Source: JAMIFV01 sp035906055
GTDB taxonomy: Bacteria > Pseudomonadota > Alphaproteobacteria > Rickettsiales > JABCZZ01
Length of the DNA stretch: 64,000 nucleotides
Assembly: GCA_035906055.1 (NCBI GenBank)
Contig: JAMIFV010000028.1
Location: 1-64,000, forward strand
Direction of reading: 5' to 3'
A model generated the notes under the pieces. It ran no database searches. It was not told the origin of the DNA and saw only the letters and a list, made by a program, of their open reading frames with translations. Of the stretch, positions 1-7,129 are shown in pieces. Each line of letters starts with the position of its first letter. Position 1 is the first letter of the stretch. Both the position numbers and the translations under genes were made by a program.

Positions 1-189
1 AAAAACCGTAAAGTTAAAATCCTCTACGACAAGGCGGTGTATAAGCTGCGTGGCGGCATTGAGCGTTACTTCGGAAAGCTCAAGGAAAATAAACGCCTCT
101 GTCTGCGTTTCGACAAGGAAGACAAAGTTTTCCTCAGCTTCGTGGCACTCGCCGCAACTAAAATCCTCTATAACTGGAAAATTAGCTAA
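1..189 (+). CDS. IS5-family transposase, C-terminal fragment (cut by window edge)
   Basis: Frame 1 is open from the first base to a TAA at 187-189 and gives 62 residues. The motif YKLRGGIERYFGKLKENKR, followed by a conserved L-R-F-D-K stretch, is the typical C-terminal block of IS5-type DDE transposases; its E is the last catalytic acidic residue. The 5' part lies outside the window, so completeness cannot be judged. The end of the element should lie within about 10 bases after the stop, where a 12-bp palindrome GTGCCTAGGCAC (193-204) sits at the junction with a truncated gene on the other strand. Family assignment is by motif recognition; the subgroup is not certain. Confidence 0.8.
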   Translation, partial: KNRKVKILYDKAVYKLRGGIERYFGKLKENKRLCLRFDKEDKVFLSFVALAATKILYNWKIS

Positions 190-356
190 CAGTGCCTAGG
201 CACCTGAATGGAGGCAAGGCGCACTGTATCCCCCGTTTCCAGCACGAAGGATTTGCCGTTGATGATATGTTTTACGGGATGCCCGCTGTCTTTGGCACAA
301 GCCAATGAAGGCATCAGAACGAGCAGGAAGAGGAAACGTGAAAAGCTTAGGCGCAT
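186..356 (-). pseudogene. Truncated secreted SNase-like (thermonuclease) gene, interrupted by IS insertion
   Basis: From an ATG at 356 the minus strand reads 56 codons to a TAG created at the IS junction. Residues 1-21 form a signal peptide (basic start, Leu/Phe-rich core, ending SLACA). After it come H-I-I-N-G-K-S-F-V-L and GDTVRLASIQVP, the start of the staphylococcal-nuclease fold (usual pattern V-x-D-G-D-T...V-R-L-x-G-I-x-x-P). The catalytic part is missing because the reading frame runs into the IS5 end at about 190-200. I infer a formerly secreted nuclease inactivated by transposition. If the rest survives, it lies beyond the other end of the element, outside the window. Confidence 0.6.
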
Positions 357-359
357 AGC

Positions 360-944
360 CTAATTGAGTACAACAGGCCCACGGTTTTTCCTACGCATTT
401 CTTCGTCCCTGACGAAGGAGCGGTTGCGTTCGATCACCTCTTCGGCGCGTGCCAGCATGGTGGGGTCATGTCCGGTGCGTTTAAGCTCTTCTTCCGGGGT
501 AGCGCCCACATCGCCTGCGAATTTCTTCGGGGCGGGCACTGCCCCGGTTCGCTCCGCCACCCTGTCGGCGAACTGGTGATTAGGTTTGCTCCAGTTCTCT
601 TCGAGACGTTCCTGCCCGCGCTTTACGCCGCCGATGAGTGCGCCCGCACCCGTGGCAACCGCCATAAAGGGCAGCGCCAGCGGCGCTGCCGCAGTGCCGA
701 TGGTCAGCAATATGCCCGCAATGCCCACCAGCGCGCCCAGCACCGCCCCGTGCATGGCACCGGAGATGGCGGAGCCGGTGAATATCGCGCCGTCCTTTTT
801 GAAAGGCGCGCTTATCCTGTCCCATGTATTGGCAACGGCCAGACCCGCACCGCTGACGGTGCTGCCGATAACGCCCTGATCCTTGCGGTGGAATTCCGCC
901 GCCCGGTTGCGTTCCTCTATACGTGTTGTGACGTCTTTGGCCAT
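360..944 (-). CDS. Hypothetical protein with glycine-zipper membrane segment
   Basis: 194 residues, function not recognised. The N-terminal 35 residues are charged, a central part (about 55-110) is hydrophobic and rich in Gly and Ala with small-residue spacing (GAMHGAVLGALVG, then a second hydrophobic stretch ending GAGALIGG), and the C-terminal 80 residues are charged with many Glu and Arg. This suggests one or two membrane helices or a glycine-zipper insertion with soluble tails on both sides; no signal peptide is seen. The gene lies just upstream of the broken SNase-like gene on the same strand, with 3 bases between its stop and that start, so the two may have been co-transcribed. Confidence 0.6.
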   Translation of the reverse strand: MAKDVTTRIEERNRAAEFHRKDQGVIGSTVSGAGLAVANTWDRISAPFKKDGAIFTGSAISGAMHGAVLGALVGIAGILLTIGTAAAPLALPFMAVATGAGALIGGVKRGQERLEENWSKPNHQFADRVAERTGAVPAPKKFAGDVGATPEEELKRTGHDPTMLARAEEVIERNRSFVRDEEMRRKNRGPVVLN

Positions 945-1170
945 AGGTCTTTAGCGCGCATGAATTCAGCGCCAGCCCCCGCGCGCGAGGCTGTTGCAGG
1001 TTCCGGATATACGGTAACCCATTTAACTATACAGCTTTTGTGTGAAACAATTATGACAAAAAGCGAATTTGGCAGATTTAAAGTGTAAGTTACGGTTTTG
1101 TCATATAAATTTAACAAACATTAACCTTTAATCTGCTATAATGTAAACAGAATGAAAGGGTGATTAGACT
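945..1170. other. Divergent intergenic region with AT-rich promoter-like sequence
   Basis: 226 bases between the glycine-zipper gene (minus) and the acyltransferase (plus). The last 90 bases are AT-rich and include TATAAT at 1137-1142 and two TTAA words (1111-1114 and 1121-1124) six bases apart. These could serve the plus-strand gene, but no well-spaced -35 box is clear. No open frame or RNA gene was recognised. Confidence 0.35.
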
Positions 1171-1845
1171 ATGACCGTAGCGGTTGCAGACATCCTGAAG
1201 AAAATACCCATCCCGGCGTTACGCATGAAGCCGAACATGGAGCCGTTTTACCGCCTGTGCGCCAGAGCGGTGTGCTACGCACTGTATTATCCCAGATATA
1301 TCGGTTTTGAGAAGATTCCCAGGACCGGTGCCGCTGTGCTCATCGCCAATCATGTGTCGTATGTGGACGGGCTGATAATCGCGGCGGGCTGCAGGCGGCC
1401 GGTGCGTTTTGTAATCGACGAGCATATCTATAACGTGCCGGTGGTGAATTACTTCATGCGCTGGAACCGCGCCATTCCCATCCTGCCCACGCGCGAGAGC
1501 GTCACCAAGGCGCTCGAAGAAATTTCCAACGGCATTAAAGCAGGCGACCTTATCTGCATCTTCCCCGAAGGGCAGCTCACCTACACGGGCAGCCTCGGGC
1601 GTTTCAAGACCGGCATCGAATCCATCATCCGCCGCGACCCCGCGCCTATCTATCCCATCGCGCTCACGGGCCTGTGGGGCAGCATCTTCAGCCGCAAATA
1701 CCTTGGCTCGTGGAAACGCTTCATTCCCAGACACTGGGGCAAACGCGTCTATGCCATCTGCGGCGACCTTATCCCGCCGGAACGCGTGAGCGTAAACATG
1801 CTGCAGAAAGCCGTGATGCGCCTGAAGTATTTAGCGCACGAATAG
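1171..1845 (+). CDS. plsC: 1-acyl-sn-glycerol-3-phosphate acyltransferase (PlsC family)
   Basis: 224 residues, the usual size for a small PlsC-type enzyme that transfers a fatty acyl group to lysophosphatidic acid in phospholipid synthesis at the inner membrane. The catalytic H-x4-D box is NHVSYVDG near residue 65. The substrate-binding FPEG box lies near residue 131 (IFPEGQLTYTGSLGRFKTG). A short hydrophobic stretch near residue 30 could anchor it. GAAAGGGTG at 1153-1161 is a usable ribosome site for the ATG. The gene stands alone. Other members of this family acylate other lysophospholipids, so substrate is inferred; a second PlsC domain lies in the large fusion protein at 24925-28401. Confidence 0.85.
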   Translation: MTVAVADILKKIPIPALRMKPNMEPFYRLCARAVCYALYYPRYIGFEKIPRTGAAVLIANHVSYVDGLIIAAGCRRPVRFVIDEHIYNVPVVNYFMRWNRAIPILPTRESVTKALEEISNGIKAGDLICIFPEGQLTYTGSLGRFKTGIESIIRRDPAPIYPIALTGLWGSIFSRKYLGSWKRFIPRHWGKRVYAICGDLIPPERVSVNMLQKAVMRLKYLAHE

Positions 1846-1902
1846 GGCATCGTCACCCCGGAGAAAGCCGGGATCTTATGAATTGGTAATATATTGCTCG
1901 AG

Positions 1903-1922
1903 ATCCCCGCCTTCGCGGGGAT
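1903..1922. repeat. GC-rich intergenic stem-loop
   Basis: ATCCCCGC at 1903-1910 and GCGGGGAT at 1915-1922 form a perfect 8-bp stem with a CTTC loop, between the convergent plsC and icd ends. A related sequence (CCCGG...CCGGG) lies just upstream at 1857-1872. There is no long T run, so it is more like the dispersed GGGGAT-type hairpin repeats of Proteobacteria than a standard terminator, though it may stop transcription. Confidence 0.5.
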
Positions 1923-1931
1923 GGCGGTTTG

Positions 1932-3146
1932 TTAAACTCGTGCCTCGTTAAGCAAAACCGCCACCTTCTCAATATATTGCCGTGTGTTCAGCCATTTCTG
2001 GCCGTTGCCCACAAGAAGGGCAAGGTCTTTGGTCATATGGCCCGCTTCCACGGCCTCCACGGTGGCTTTCTCCAGCTGTTCGGCGAACTTCACCACATCG
2101 GGCGTGTTGTCGAACGTGCCGCGATAGCGCAGCGCCGCCGTCCATGCGAAGATGGACGCGATGGGGTTGGTGGAGGTTTCCTTGCCCGCCTGATAGTCAC
2201 GGTAATGGCGCGTCACCGTGCCGTGCGCGGCTTCGGTTTCCACGGTTTTTCCGTCCGGGGTTATGAGCACGCTGGTCATGAGGCCGAGCGAGCCGAACCC
2301 CTGTGCGACAATATCGGACTGCACGTCGCCGTCATAGTTCTTGCAGGCCCAGACGAACCCGCCGTCGGATTTGAGCGCGAAGGCCACGAGGTCGTCGATA
2401 AGGCGGTGCTCGTAGGTAAGCCCTGCCGCTGCGAACTTGGTCTTGAATTCCGTATCGTATACGGACTGGAAGATATCCTTGAACCGCCCGTCATACTTCT
2501 TGAGGATGGTGTTTTTGGTGGAGTGGTACACCGGCATCTTGCGCGAAAAGCCGTAATTGAAGCAGGCGCGGGCGAATCCGGTGATGGAATCGTCGAGGTT
2601 ATACATGCCCAGCGCGACGCCCGCGCTTTTGAAATCGAATATCTCGAAGCTCTGGATCGCGCCGCCGCTTTGCGGCGTGAAGGTGATGGTGAGCCTGCCC
2701 GGTTCCTTCACCACGAAGTCGGTGGCCTTGTACTGGTCGCCGAACGCATGACGGCCAACCACGATGGGCTTGGTCCAGCCCGGCACGTAGCGCGGCACGT
2801 TCCTGCAGATGATGGGTTCGCGGAAGATGGTGCCGTCGAGGATGTTGCGGATGGTGCCGTTGGGCGACTTCCACATCTGCCTGAGATTGAACTCTTTTAC
2901 GCGCGCCTCGTCCGGGGTGATCGTGGCGCATTTCACGCCCACGCCATAGTGCTTGATGGCGTTGGCGGCATCCACGGTGATCTGGTCTTCGGTTTCGTCG
3001 CGCTTCTGGATGGAGAGATCAAAGTATTTCAAATCCACGTCCAGATGTGGCAAAATAAGGAGTTCCTTGATCATCGCCCAGATGATGCGTGTCATTTCAT
3101 CGCCGTCGAGCTCTACCAGCGGAGTGTTTACTTTTATTTTTGCCAT
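1932..3146 (-). CDS. icd: NADP-dependent isocitrate dehydrogenase
   Basis: 404 residues, matching the homodimeric type II isocitrate dehydrogenase of Alphaproteobacteria and mitochondria, which converts isocitrate to 2-oxoglutarate and CO2 in the TCA cycle with NADPH formation. Visible family blocks are the N-terminal VELDGDEMTRIIW, the substrate-binding KSPNGTIRN serine region, the metal-binding YDGDVQSDIVAQGFGSLG and the cofactor block EAAHGTVTRHY. The start MAKIKVNTP was chosen because GGAGGAG lies 7-8 bases upstream; a 9-codon longer frame has no such site. Its ATG forms a CATATG with the start of the divergent TPR gene. Monocistronic by position. Confidence 0.95.
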   Translation of the reverse strand: MAKIKVNTPLVELDGDEMTRIIWAMIKELLILPHLDVDLKYFDLSIQKRDETEDQITVDAANAIKHYGVGVKCATITPDEARVKEFNLRQMWKSPNGTIRNILDGTIFREPIICRNVPRYVPGWTKPIVVGRHAFGDQYKATDFVVKEPGRLTITFTPQSGGAIQSFEIFDFKSAGVALGMYNLDDSITGFARACFNYGFSRKMPVYHSTKNTILKKYDGRFKDIFQSVYDTEFKTKFAAAGLTYEHRLIDDLVAFALKSDGGFVWACKNYDGDVQSDIVAQGFGSLGLMTSVLITPDGKTVETEAAHGTVTRHYRDYQAGKETSTNPIASIFAWTAALRYRGTFDNTPDVVKFAEQLEKATVEAVEAGHMTKDLALLVGNGQKWLNTRQYIEKVAVLLNEARV

Positions 3147-3860
3147 ATGACTTCTCCTCCAAATTTTGAGCACGATACTCTACGCACCGCCAACCCGCAA
3201 CCCCATAGCGGTGCGCTGCCGTGCGACAGCTACCATCACTATTATCACTATCAGTCTTCCACGCAGTACCTGTGGCTTGCGCGCGCATGCTACCTGCTGG
3301 GCGCGGATGCGCAAGCGCAGGAGGCGATAAAGAAGGCGCTCTTTCAGGATCACTTCAACGCGGAAGCGCTCGCGATAAAAAACAAAGGCGGTATAGGCGA
3401 TATAGCCCACACATATGACAAGCATCCGCTGTTCGATACGCAGTTCTGTGATTCGGTTGGCCGCAGACACGACGCCGCCACCGTGCCGCACGATGAAGGC
3501 GTGCATGCCGTGCTGCGCGGCGATATGGCGACCGCCGTAGAAAAATTCGCGCAGGCGCTGGGTGCATCGCCCGCGCACAGCAACAGCCATTTATGGATGG
3601 GCAAATGCAGGCTGGCGATGGGTGATGCCACAGGCGCCAAAAAGAGCTTTCAGGAAGCGATACGGCTGGCGCATCTTGACCACGATTCCTATCACAAGGC
3701 GGCATCCGTTGAGCATCTGAAGCGCGCACGCGCGTTCATGTCGCGCGGGGAATTCGACCTCGCGATCAACGATTACACCAAGGCGCTTGACCTTGATCGC
3801 ACCAATCAGGATGCGACGACAGAACGCACGGCGGCGCAGAAAGTTCGCGCTAACAAATAG
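3147..3860 (+). CDS. TPR-repeat protein
   Basis: 237 residues if it starts at the ATG at 3147. The C-terminal half has tetratricopeptide helices: HEGVHAVLRGDMATAVEKFAQAL near 115-137, LWMGKCRLAMGDATGAKKSFQEA near 150-172, and ARAFMSRGEFDLAINDYTKAL near 192-212, each with the A/G-x-x-x-A-x-x-x-Y/F-x-x-A-L pattern. The N-terminal region is rich in His and Tyr and has a weaker YLWLARACYLLGADAQAQEAIKKAL repeat. No signal peptide. The frame extends antisense through icd, so the true start is uncertain; the start shares CATATG with icd and has only a distant GGAG upstream. A protein-interaction role is likely; partner unknown. Confidence 0.65.
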   Translation: MTSPPNFEHDTLRTANPQPHSGALPCDSYHHYYHYQSSTQYLWLARACYLLGADAQAQEAIKKALFQDHFNAEALAIKNKGGIGDIAHTYDKHPLFDTQFCDSVGRRHDAATVPHDEGVHAVLRGDMATAVEKFAQALGASPAHSNSHLWMGKCRLAMGDATGAKKSFQEAIRLAHLDHDSYHKAASVEHLKRARAFMSRGEFDLAINDYTKALDLDRTNQDATTERTAAQKVRANK

Positions 3861-3920
3861 TGACGCTCAAAAAAAAATGTGATAATTCAGGTTCGGTTTT
3901 TCACTGCCTGAGTTCTTACC

Positions 3921-4685
3921 ATGTATACTAACGTACGTTATATCCTTCTCACTGCACTGCGCGACTGGCTGTTCGGCGCGCTTATGATCGGCGTGATCGC
4001 CTGCGGGGTGGTTGCCCACCTGCTGGGCAGCACGGCGCTGGTGGAAACGCAGGAGATGACGCTTTCCTATGTTTCCGCTTCCAGCCGCATCGTGATCGTG
4101 GGCGGCCTCATCATTTTCGCCTGTTTCCATGTGCGCAACGCCTTCGACACGCGCGAGATCGACATGTTCCTGGCACGCCCCATCACACGCGCCAATCTTG
4201 TGTTCTCCTACTGGCTCGGTTTTGCCGTGGTGGCCACGCTGCTCGTGCTGCCCACCGTAGGCTTTGTAGCATTGCAGGGGCTGCTGGATAAACCCGGCTT
4301 TATCTACTGGTCGGTCAGCCTGCTGGTGGAATGCTGGCTGGCGGTGGCGGTGTCGCTGTTCGCGTCATTTACGCTCAGGAGCGCGGTAACCTCCGTACTT
4401 GCCAGCATAGGCTTTTATGTGCTCGGGCGCATGATGGGCTTCTTCATCATCACCACCAAATCCGCCTTCCTGTTTGAGCAGCAATGGCTTAACAGCATCC
4501 TCACGGGAGCGCTCAAGGGCGTGTCCGTCATCATGCCGCGCCTTGATTTCTTTGCCAAGAGCGAATGGCTCATTTACGGCGTGAGGAACATGCAGGACTA
4601 CCGGCTCGGCATTATACAGGCGGCGGTGTTCATTCCGCTGCTGATATTCGCCACCATCGCGGACTTCCGCAGAAGGCAGTTCTGA
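3921..4685 (+). CDS. ABC-2-type multi-pass membrane permease, no ATPase partner nearby
   Basis: 254 residues with about six hydrophobic segments (near 15-38, 58-75, 95-120, 128-150, 155-180 and 230-250). The short loop FDTREIDMFLARPITRANLVFSYWLG between segments 2 and 3 is typical of ABC-2-type permeases of the heme/copper/lipid export kind. Such permeases normally sit beside an ATP-binding subunit, which is absent here; the neighbours are a TPR gene and a coupled hypothetical gene. The stop overlaps the next start (TGATG), so translation is probably coupled to it. The substrate cannot be read from the sequence. Confidence 0.6.
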   Translation: MYTNVRYILLTALRDWLFGALMIGVIACGVVAHLLGSTALVETQEMTLSYVSASSRIVIVGGLIIFACFHVRNAFDTREIDMFLARPITRANLVFSYWLGFAVVATLLVLPTVGFVALQGLLDKPGFIYWSVSLLVECWLAVAVSLFASFTLRSAVTSVLASIGFYVLGRMMGFFIITTKSAFLFEQQWLNSILTGALKGVSVIMPRLDFFAKSEWLIYGVRNMQDYRLGIIQAAVFIPLLIFATIADFRRRQF

Positions 4686-5437
4686 TGAACTTTTTTCGTA
4701 AATATTGCTGGCTGCTGATATTTGCCGGGATGCAGGGCGCCTTCTGGTGGAGCACGCGCGACAACCTGCCGGAGCTTGGCATCGTGCCCGACGTGCCCGG
4801 TGAAGCGGCGGTAAAAGCAATATCGTTCGGCGATGAGGAATTTTATTTCCGTATCCTTGGGTTGGATATCCAGAACGCTGGCGACACGTTCGGGCGTTTC
4901 ACCGCGCTCAATAAGTATGATTTTAAAAAGCTTTATGCGTGGTTCATGCTGCTGGATTCGCTTGACCGCGAGTCCAGCTATATCCCGTTCCTCGCCAGTT
5001 ATTATTTCTCCCAGACGCAGAACGTGCCGGATAACAAATATGTGGTGGATTATCTCTACGCGCATTCCGCAGACCGTCCGCAGAAGAAGTACTGGTGGCT
5101 GGCGCAGGCGACCTATATCGCCGAGCATAAACTGAAAGACAAAGACCTCGCGCTCAAGATGGCCAAGCCGCTGGAAGAAGCCACTGACGCGCCGTTCTGG
5201 GTACGCCAGTTACCAGCCTTCGTGCATGAGCGCCGCGGCGAAATGGACGATGCGCTGCATATCATTGAGAGTATCGCCAAGAACTCCAAGGAGATTCCCG
5301 CGGGCGAACTCAATTTCATGAATTATTTCGTCAAGGAACGCCTGAAACGGCTTGAGACGCTGCAGGTGCCGACAACGCAGGCCCCAGCAGCAGGAACTAT
5401 ACCAGCGCCAACAGAACAGGCTCCGCACAAGGAATAA
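4685..5437 (+). CDS. Membrane-anchored hypothetical protein with helical-repeat periplasmic domain
   Basis: 250 residues. Residues 1-24 are a hydrophobic signal anchor (NFFRKYCWLLIFAGMQGAFWW). The rest is helical, with paired helices resembling solenoid repeats (KYDFKKLYAWFMLLDSL, KYWWLAQATYIAEHKLKDKDLALKMA in two parts, FVHERRGEMDDALHIIESI). The C-terminus is a Thr/Pro/Ala-rich tail. The ATG overlaps the permease stop by one base, so the two proteins likely form a pair, with this one on the outer face of the inner membrane. Family not recognised. Confidence 0.6.
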   Translation: MNFFRKYCWLLIFAGMQGAFWWSTRDNLPELGIVPDVPGEAAVKAISFGDEEFYFRILGLDIQNAGDTFGRFTALNKYDFKKLYAWFMLLDSLDRESSYIPFLASYYFSQTQNVPDNKYVVDYLYAHSADRPQKKYWWLAQATYIAEHKLKDKDLALKMAKPLEEATDAPFWVRQLPAFVHERRGEMDDALHIIESIAKNSKEIPAGELNFMNYFVKERLKRLETLQVPTTQAPAAGTIPAPTEQAPHKE

Positions 5438-5442
5438 GACCC

Positions 5443-6393
5443 ATGCGTGCAGTGGTGCTTTCAGGTTCACAGTACGGCATTAAAGAAGTATCACGCCCGC
5501 AGCCACGGCAGGGCGAGGTGCTTATCAAAGTCGCCTATGCAGGTGTGAACCGCGCTGACCTGTTTCAGGTGCAGGGAAAATATCCGCTGCCTGAAAACGG
5601 CGTGCCGGGGCTGGAAGTGTCGGGCGAGGTTGCAGAATGCGCCAGTGATGTAACCGCATTTGAAGCGGGTGATAAGGTCTGCGCAATCCTCAGTGAAGGA
5701 GCATTCGCGGAGTATGTGGCGGTGCAGGCGGGGCAAGTAATGGGCGTGCCGCAAGGGCTTGGCCTTGCCGAAGCGGCCTGTTTGCCGGAGGCCGCCTTCA
5801 CCGCATGGGTGAGCCTTGTGTGGCAGGCGGATATGCGAAAGGGCGAGAAGGTGCTTATCCACGGCGGTGGCAGCGGCATCGGCATCATCGCGATACAGAT
5901 CGCAAAGGTGCTGGGCGCTGAAGTATTCGCCACCGCAGGCAGCGCTGAAAAATGCGCCGCATGCAAAACAGCGGGCGCACGTGCCATCAATTACCGGGAA
6001 GAGGACTTTGTAAGTGTTGCCCAGGGAGCGGGCGGGATGGATGTGATCCTCGATATGGTGGGCGGCGATTACTTCGCACGCAATCTCGCGGCGCTTGGCA
6101 GTAACGGCAGGCTCTGCATTATCGCGATGCTCAAAGGCCCAAGGGTTGAAGCCTCCGTTTCGGCGATATTGCTCAAGCACCTGAAGGTGATGGGTTCAAC
6201 GCTCAGGGGGCGCAATCCGGCAGAAAAGGCGGCTTTGGCGCAGGAACTGCACGAGAAGATATGGCCATGTATCGGCGAGGGAAAGCCCATCAAGCCCATG
6301 ATTGCGCAAATTTTTTCTTTAAATGAAGCAGAAAAAGCGCTCGCATTCATGGATAAAGGCTTGAACGTAGGGAAAATCCTCCTTAAGATATAA
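5443..6393 (+). CDS. NAD(P)H:quinone oxidoreductase, zinc-free MDR family
   Basis: 316 residues, the normal length for zeta-crystallin/PIG3-type quinone oxidoreductases, which reduce quinones with NADPH in the cytoplasm. The N-terminal GroES-like domain has VAYAGVNRADLFQVQGKYP and PGLEVSGEV. The Rossmann motif for NADPH is HGGGSGIGIIAIQIAKVLGA in two overlapping parts near residue 140. The C-terminus LNVGKILLKI is family-typical. No zinc ligands are seen, which separates it from alcohol dehydrogenases. It starts 5 bases after the preceding gene and could be read from the same transcript. Confidence 0.9.
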   Translation: MRAVVLSGSQYGIKEVSRPQPRQGEVLIKVAYAGVNRADLFQVQGKYPLPENGVPGLEVSGEVAECASDVTAFEAGDKVCAILSEGAFAEYVAVQAGQVMGVPQGLGLAEAACLPEAAFTAWVSLVWQADMRKGEKVLIHGGGSGIGIIAIQIAKVLGAEVFATAGSAEKCAACKTAGARAINYREEDFVSVAQGAGGMDVILDMVGGDYFARNLAALGSNGRLCIIAMLKGPRVEASVSAILLKHLKVMGSTLRGRNPAEKAALAQELHEKIWPCIGEGKPIKPMIAQIFSLNEAEKALAFMDKGLNVGKILLKI

Positions 6394-6542
6394 CTCCTTG
6401 TTTGGTGTGAGAGGCTTCCGCAAAACAAGGCCCAGCGCCGCTGGTGGCGCCTTGATCGATGAAAAAAGCGCTGTGAGTCAGGCGCTGGCACGTGTAATAA
6501 ACCAAGTGTAATAACATAGTAATATAGAATAGGTAGTAGGTT
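6394..6542. other. Intergenic leader before trcR with stem-loop
   Basis: 149 bases between the oxidoreductase and trcR. GCGCC-GCTGGT-GGCGC and flanking bases near 6434-6456 can form a hairpin, followed at about 6462 by AAAAAA rather than T residues. The last 45 bases are AT-rich (repeated AATA and TAGT words) and probably hold the trcR promoter. No open frame recognised. Confidence 0.35.
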
Positions 6543-7100
6543 ATGGCTTTACCACTGATGCCGAAGGCAACCGCCGTATGGCTTGTAGAAAATACGACGC
6601 TCACCTTTGAGCAGATCGGCGATTTTTGCGGCATGCACCCGCTGGAGGTGCAGGGCATTGCGGACGGCGAAGTGGCTGTGGGCATCATCGGTCAGGACCC
6701 GGTAACGTCCGGCCAGCTGACGCTGGAAGACATCCGCCACTGCGAGAACAACGCTGAAGCGCGCCTGCAGATGACATCGGAAACCGAAAAGTTCATCATC
6801 AGCAAGACCAAGGCGAAGGGTGGCCGCTATACCCCGGTTTCCCGCCGTCAGGACAAGCCCGATGCCGTGGCATGGTTCGTGAAATACCATCCCTCCATCC
6901 CCGACGCGCAGATCATCAAGCTGATCGGCACCACCAAGAACACTATCAATGCCGTGCGCAACCGCACGCACTGGAACAGCCCCAACCTTAAACCCAAGGA
7001 CCCGGTGCTGCTTGGGCTGTGCACGCAGACGAGGCTGGATGAGGCCATCGCCAAGTTCTCAAAGCAGCCGGAAGCAGAGTCCGATAAAAAGGCTATATAA
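6543..7100 (+). CDS. trcR: Cell-cycle transcriptional regulator TrcR (DUF1013)
   Basis: 185 residues, full length for this alphaproteobacterial family. The start MALPLMPKATAVWLVENTTLTFEQIGDFC is the diagnostic block: a helix-turn-helix-like segment preceded by a conserved Pro-Lys-Ala-Thr-Ala-Val-Trp. A second conserved part, SRRQDKPDAVAWFVKYHP followed by IIKLIGTTKNTINAVRNRTHW, resembles another DNA-binding helix-turn-helix. TrcR is known in Caulobacter as a transcription factor acting in the CtrA-linked cell cycle; that role here is carried over from the family. It lies upstream of hldE on the same strand with 29 bases between. Confidence 0.88.
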   Translation: MALPLMPKATAVWLVENTTLTFEQIGDFCGMHPLEVQGIADGEVAVGIIGQDPVTSGQLTLEDIRHCENNAEARLQMTSETEKFIISKTKAKGGRYTPVSRRQDKPDAVAWFVKYHPSIPDAQIIKLIGTTKNTINAVRNRTHWNSPNLKPKDPVLLGLCTQTRLDEAIAKFSKQPEAESDKKAI

Positions 7101-7129
7101 TCCAGCTGTATTCATGCTAGTGGTTGTGC

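Noticed and set aside
1111..1124. TTAA-N6-TTAA before plsC as a CtrA site
   Set aside because: Spacing is six, not seven, and the region is AT-rich, so chance matches are likely.
1929..3143. Long plus-strand open frame antisense to icd, continuous with the TPR gene
   Set aside because: The translated sequence has no family features and mirrors icd codons; only the part after 3147 shows TPR repeats.
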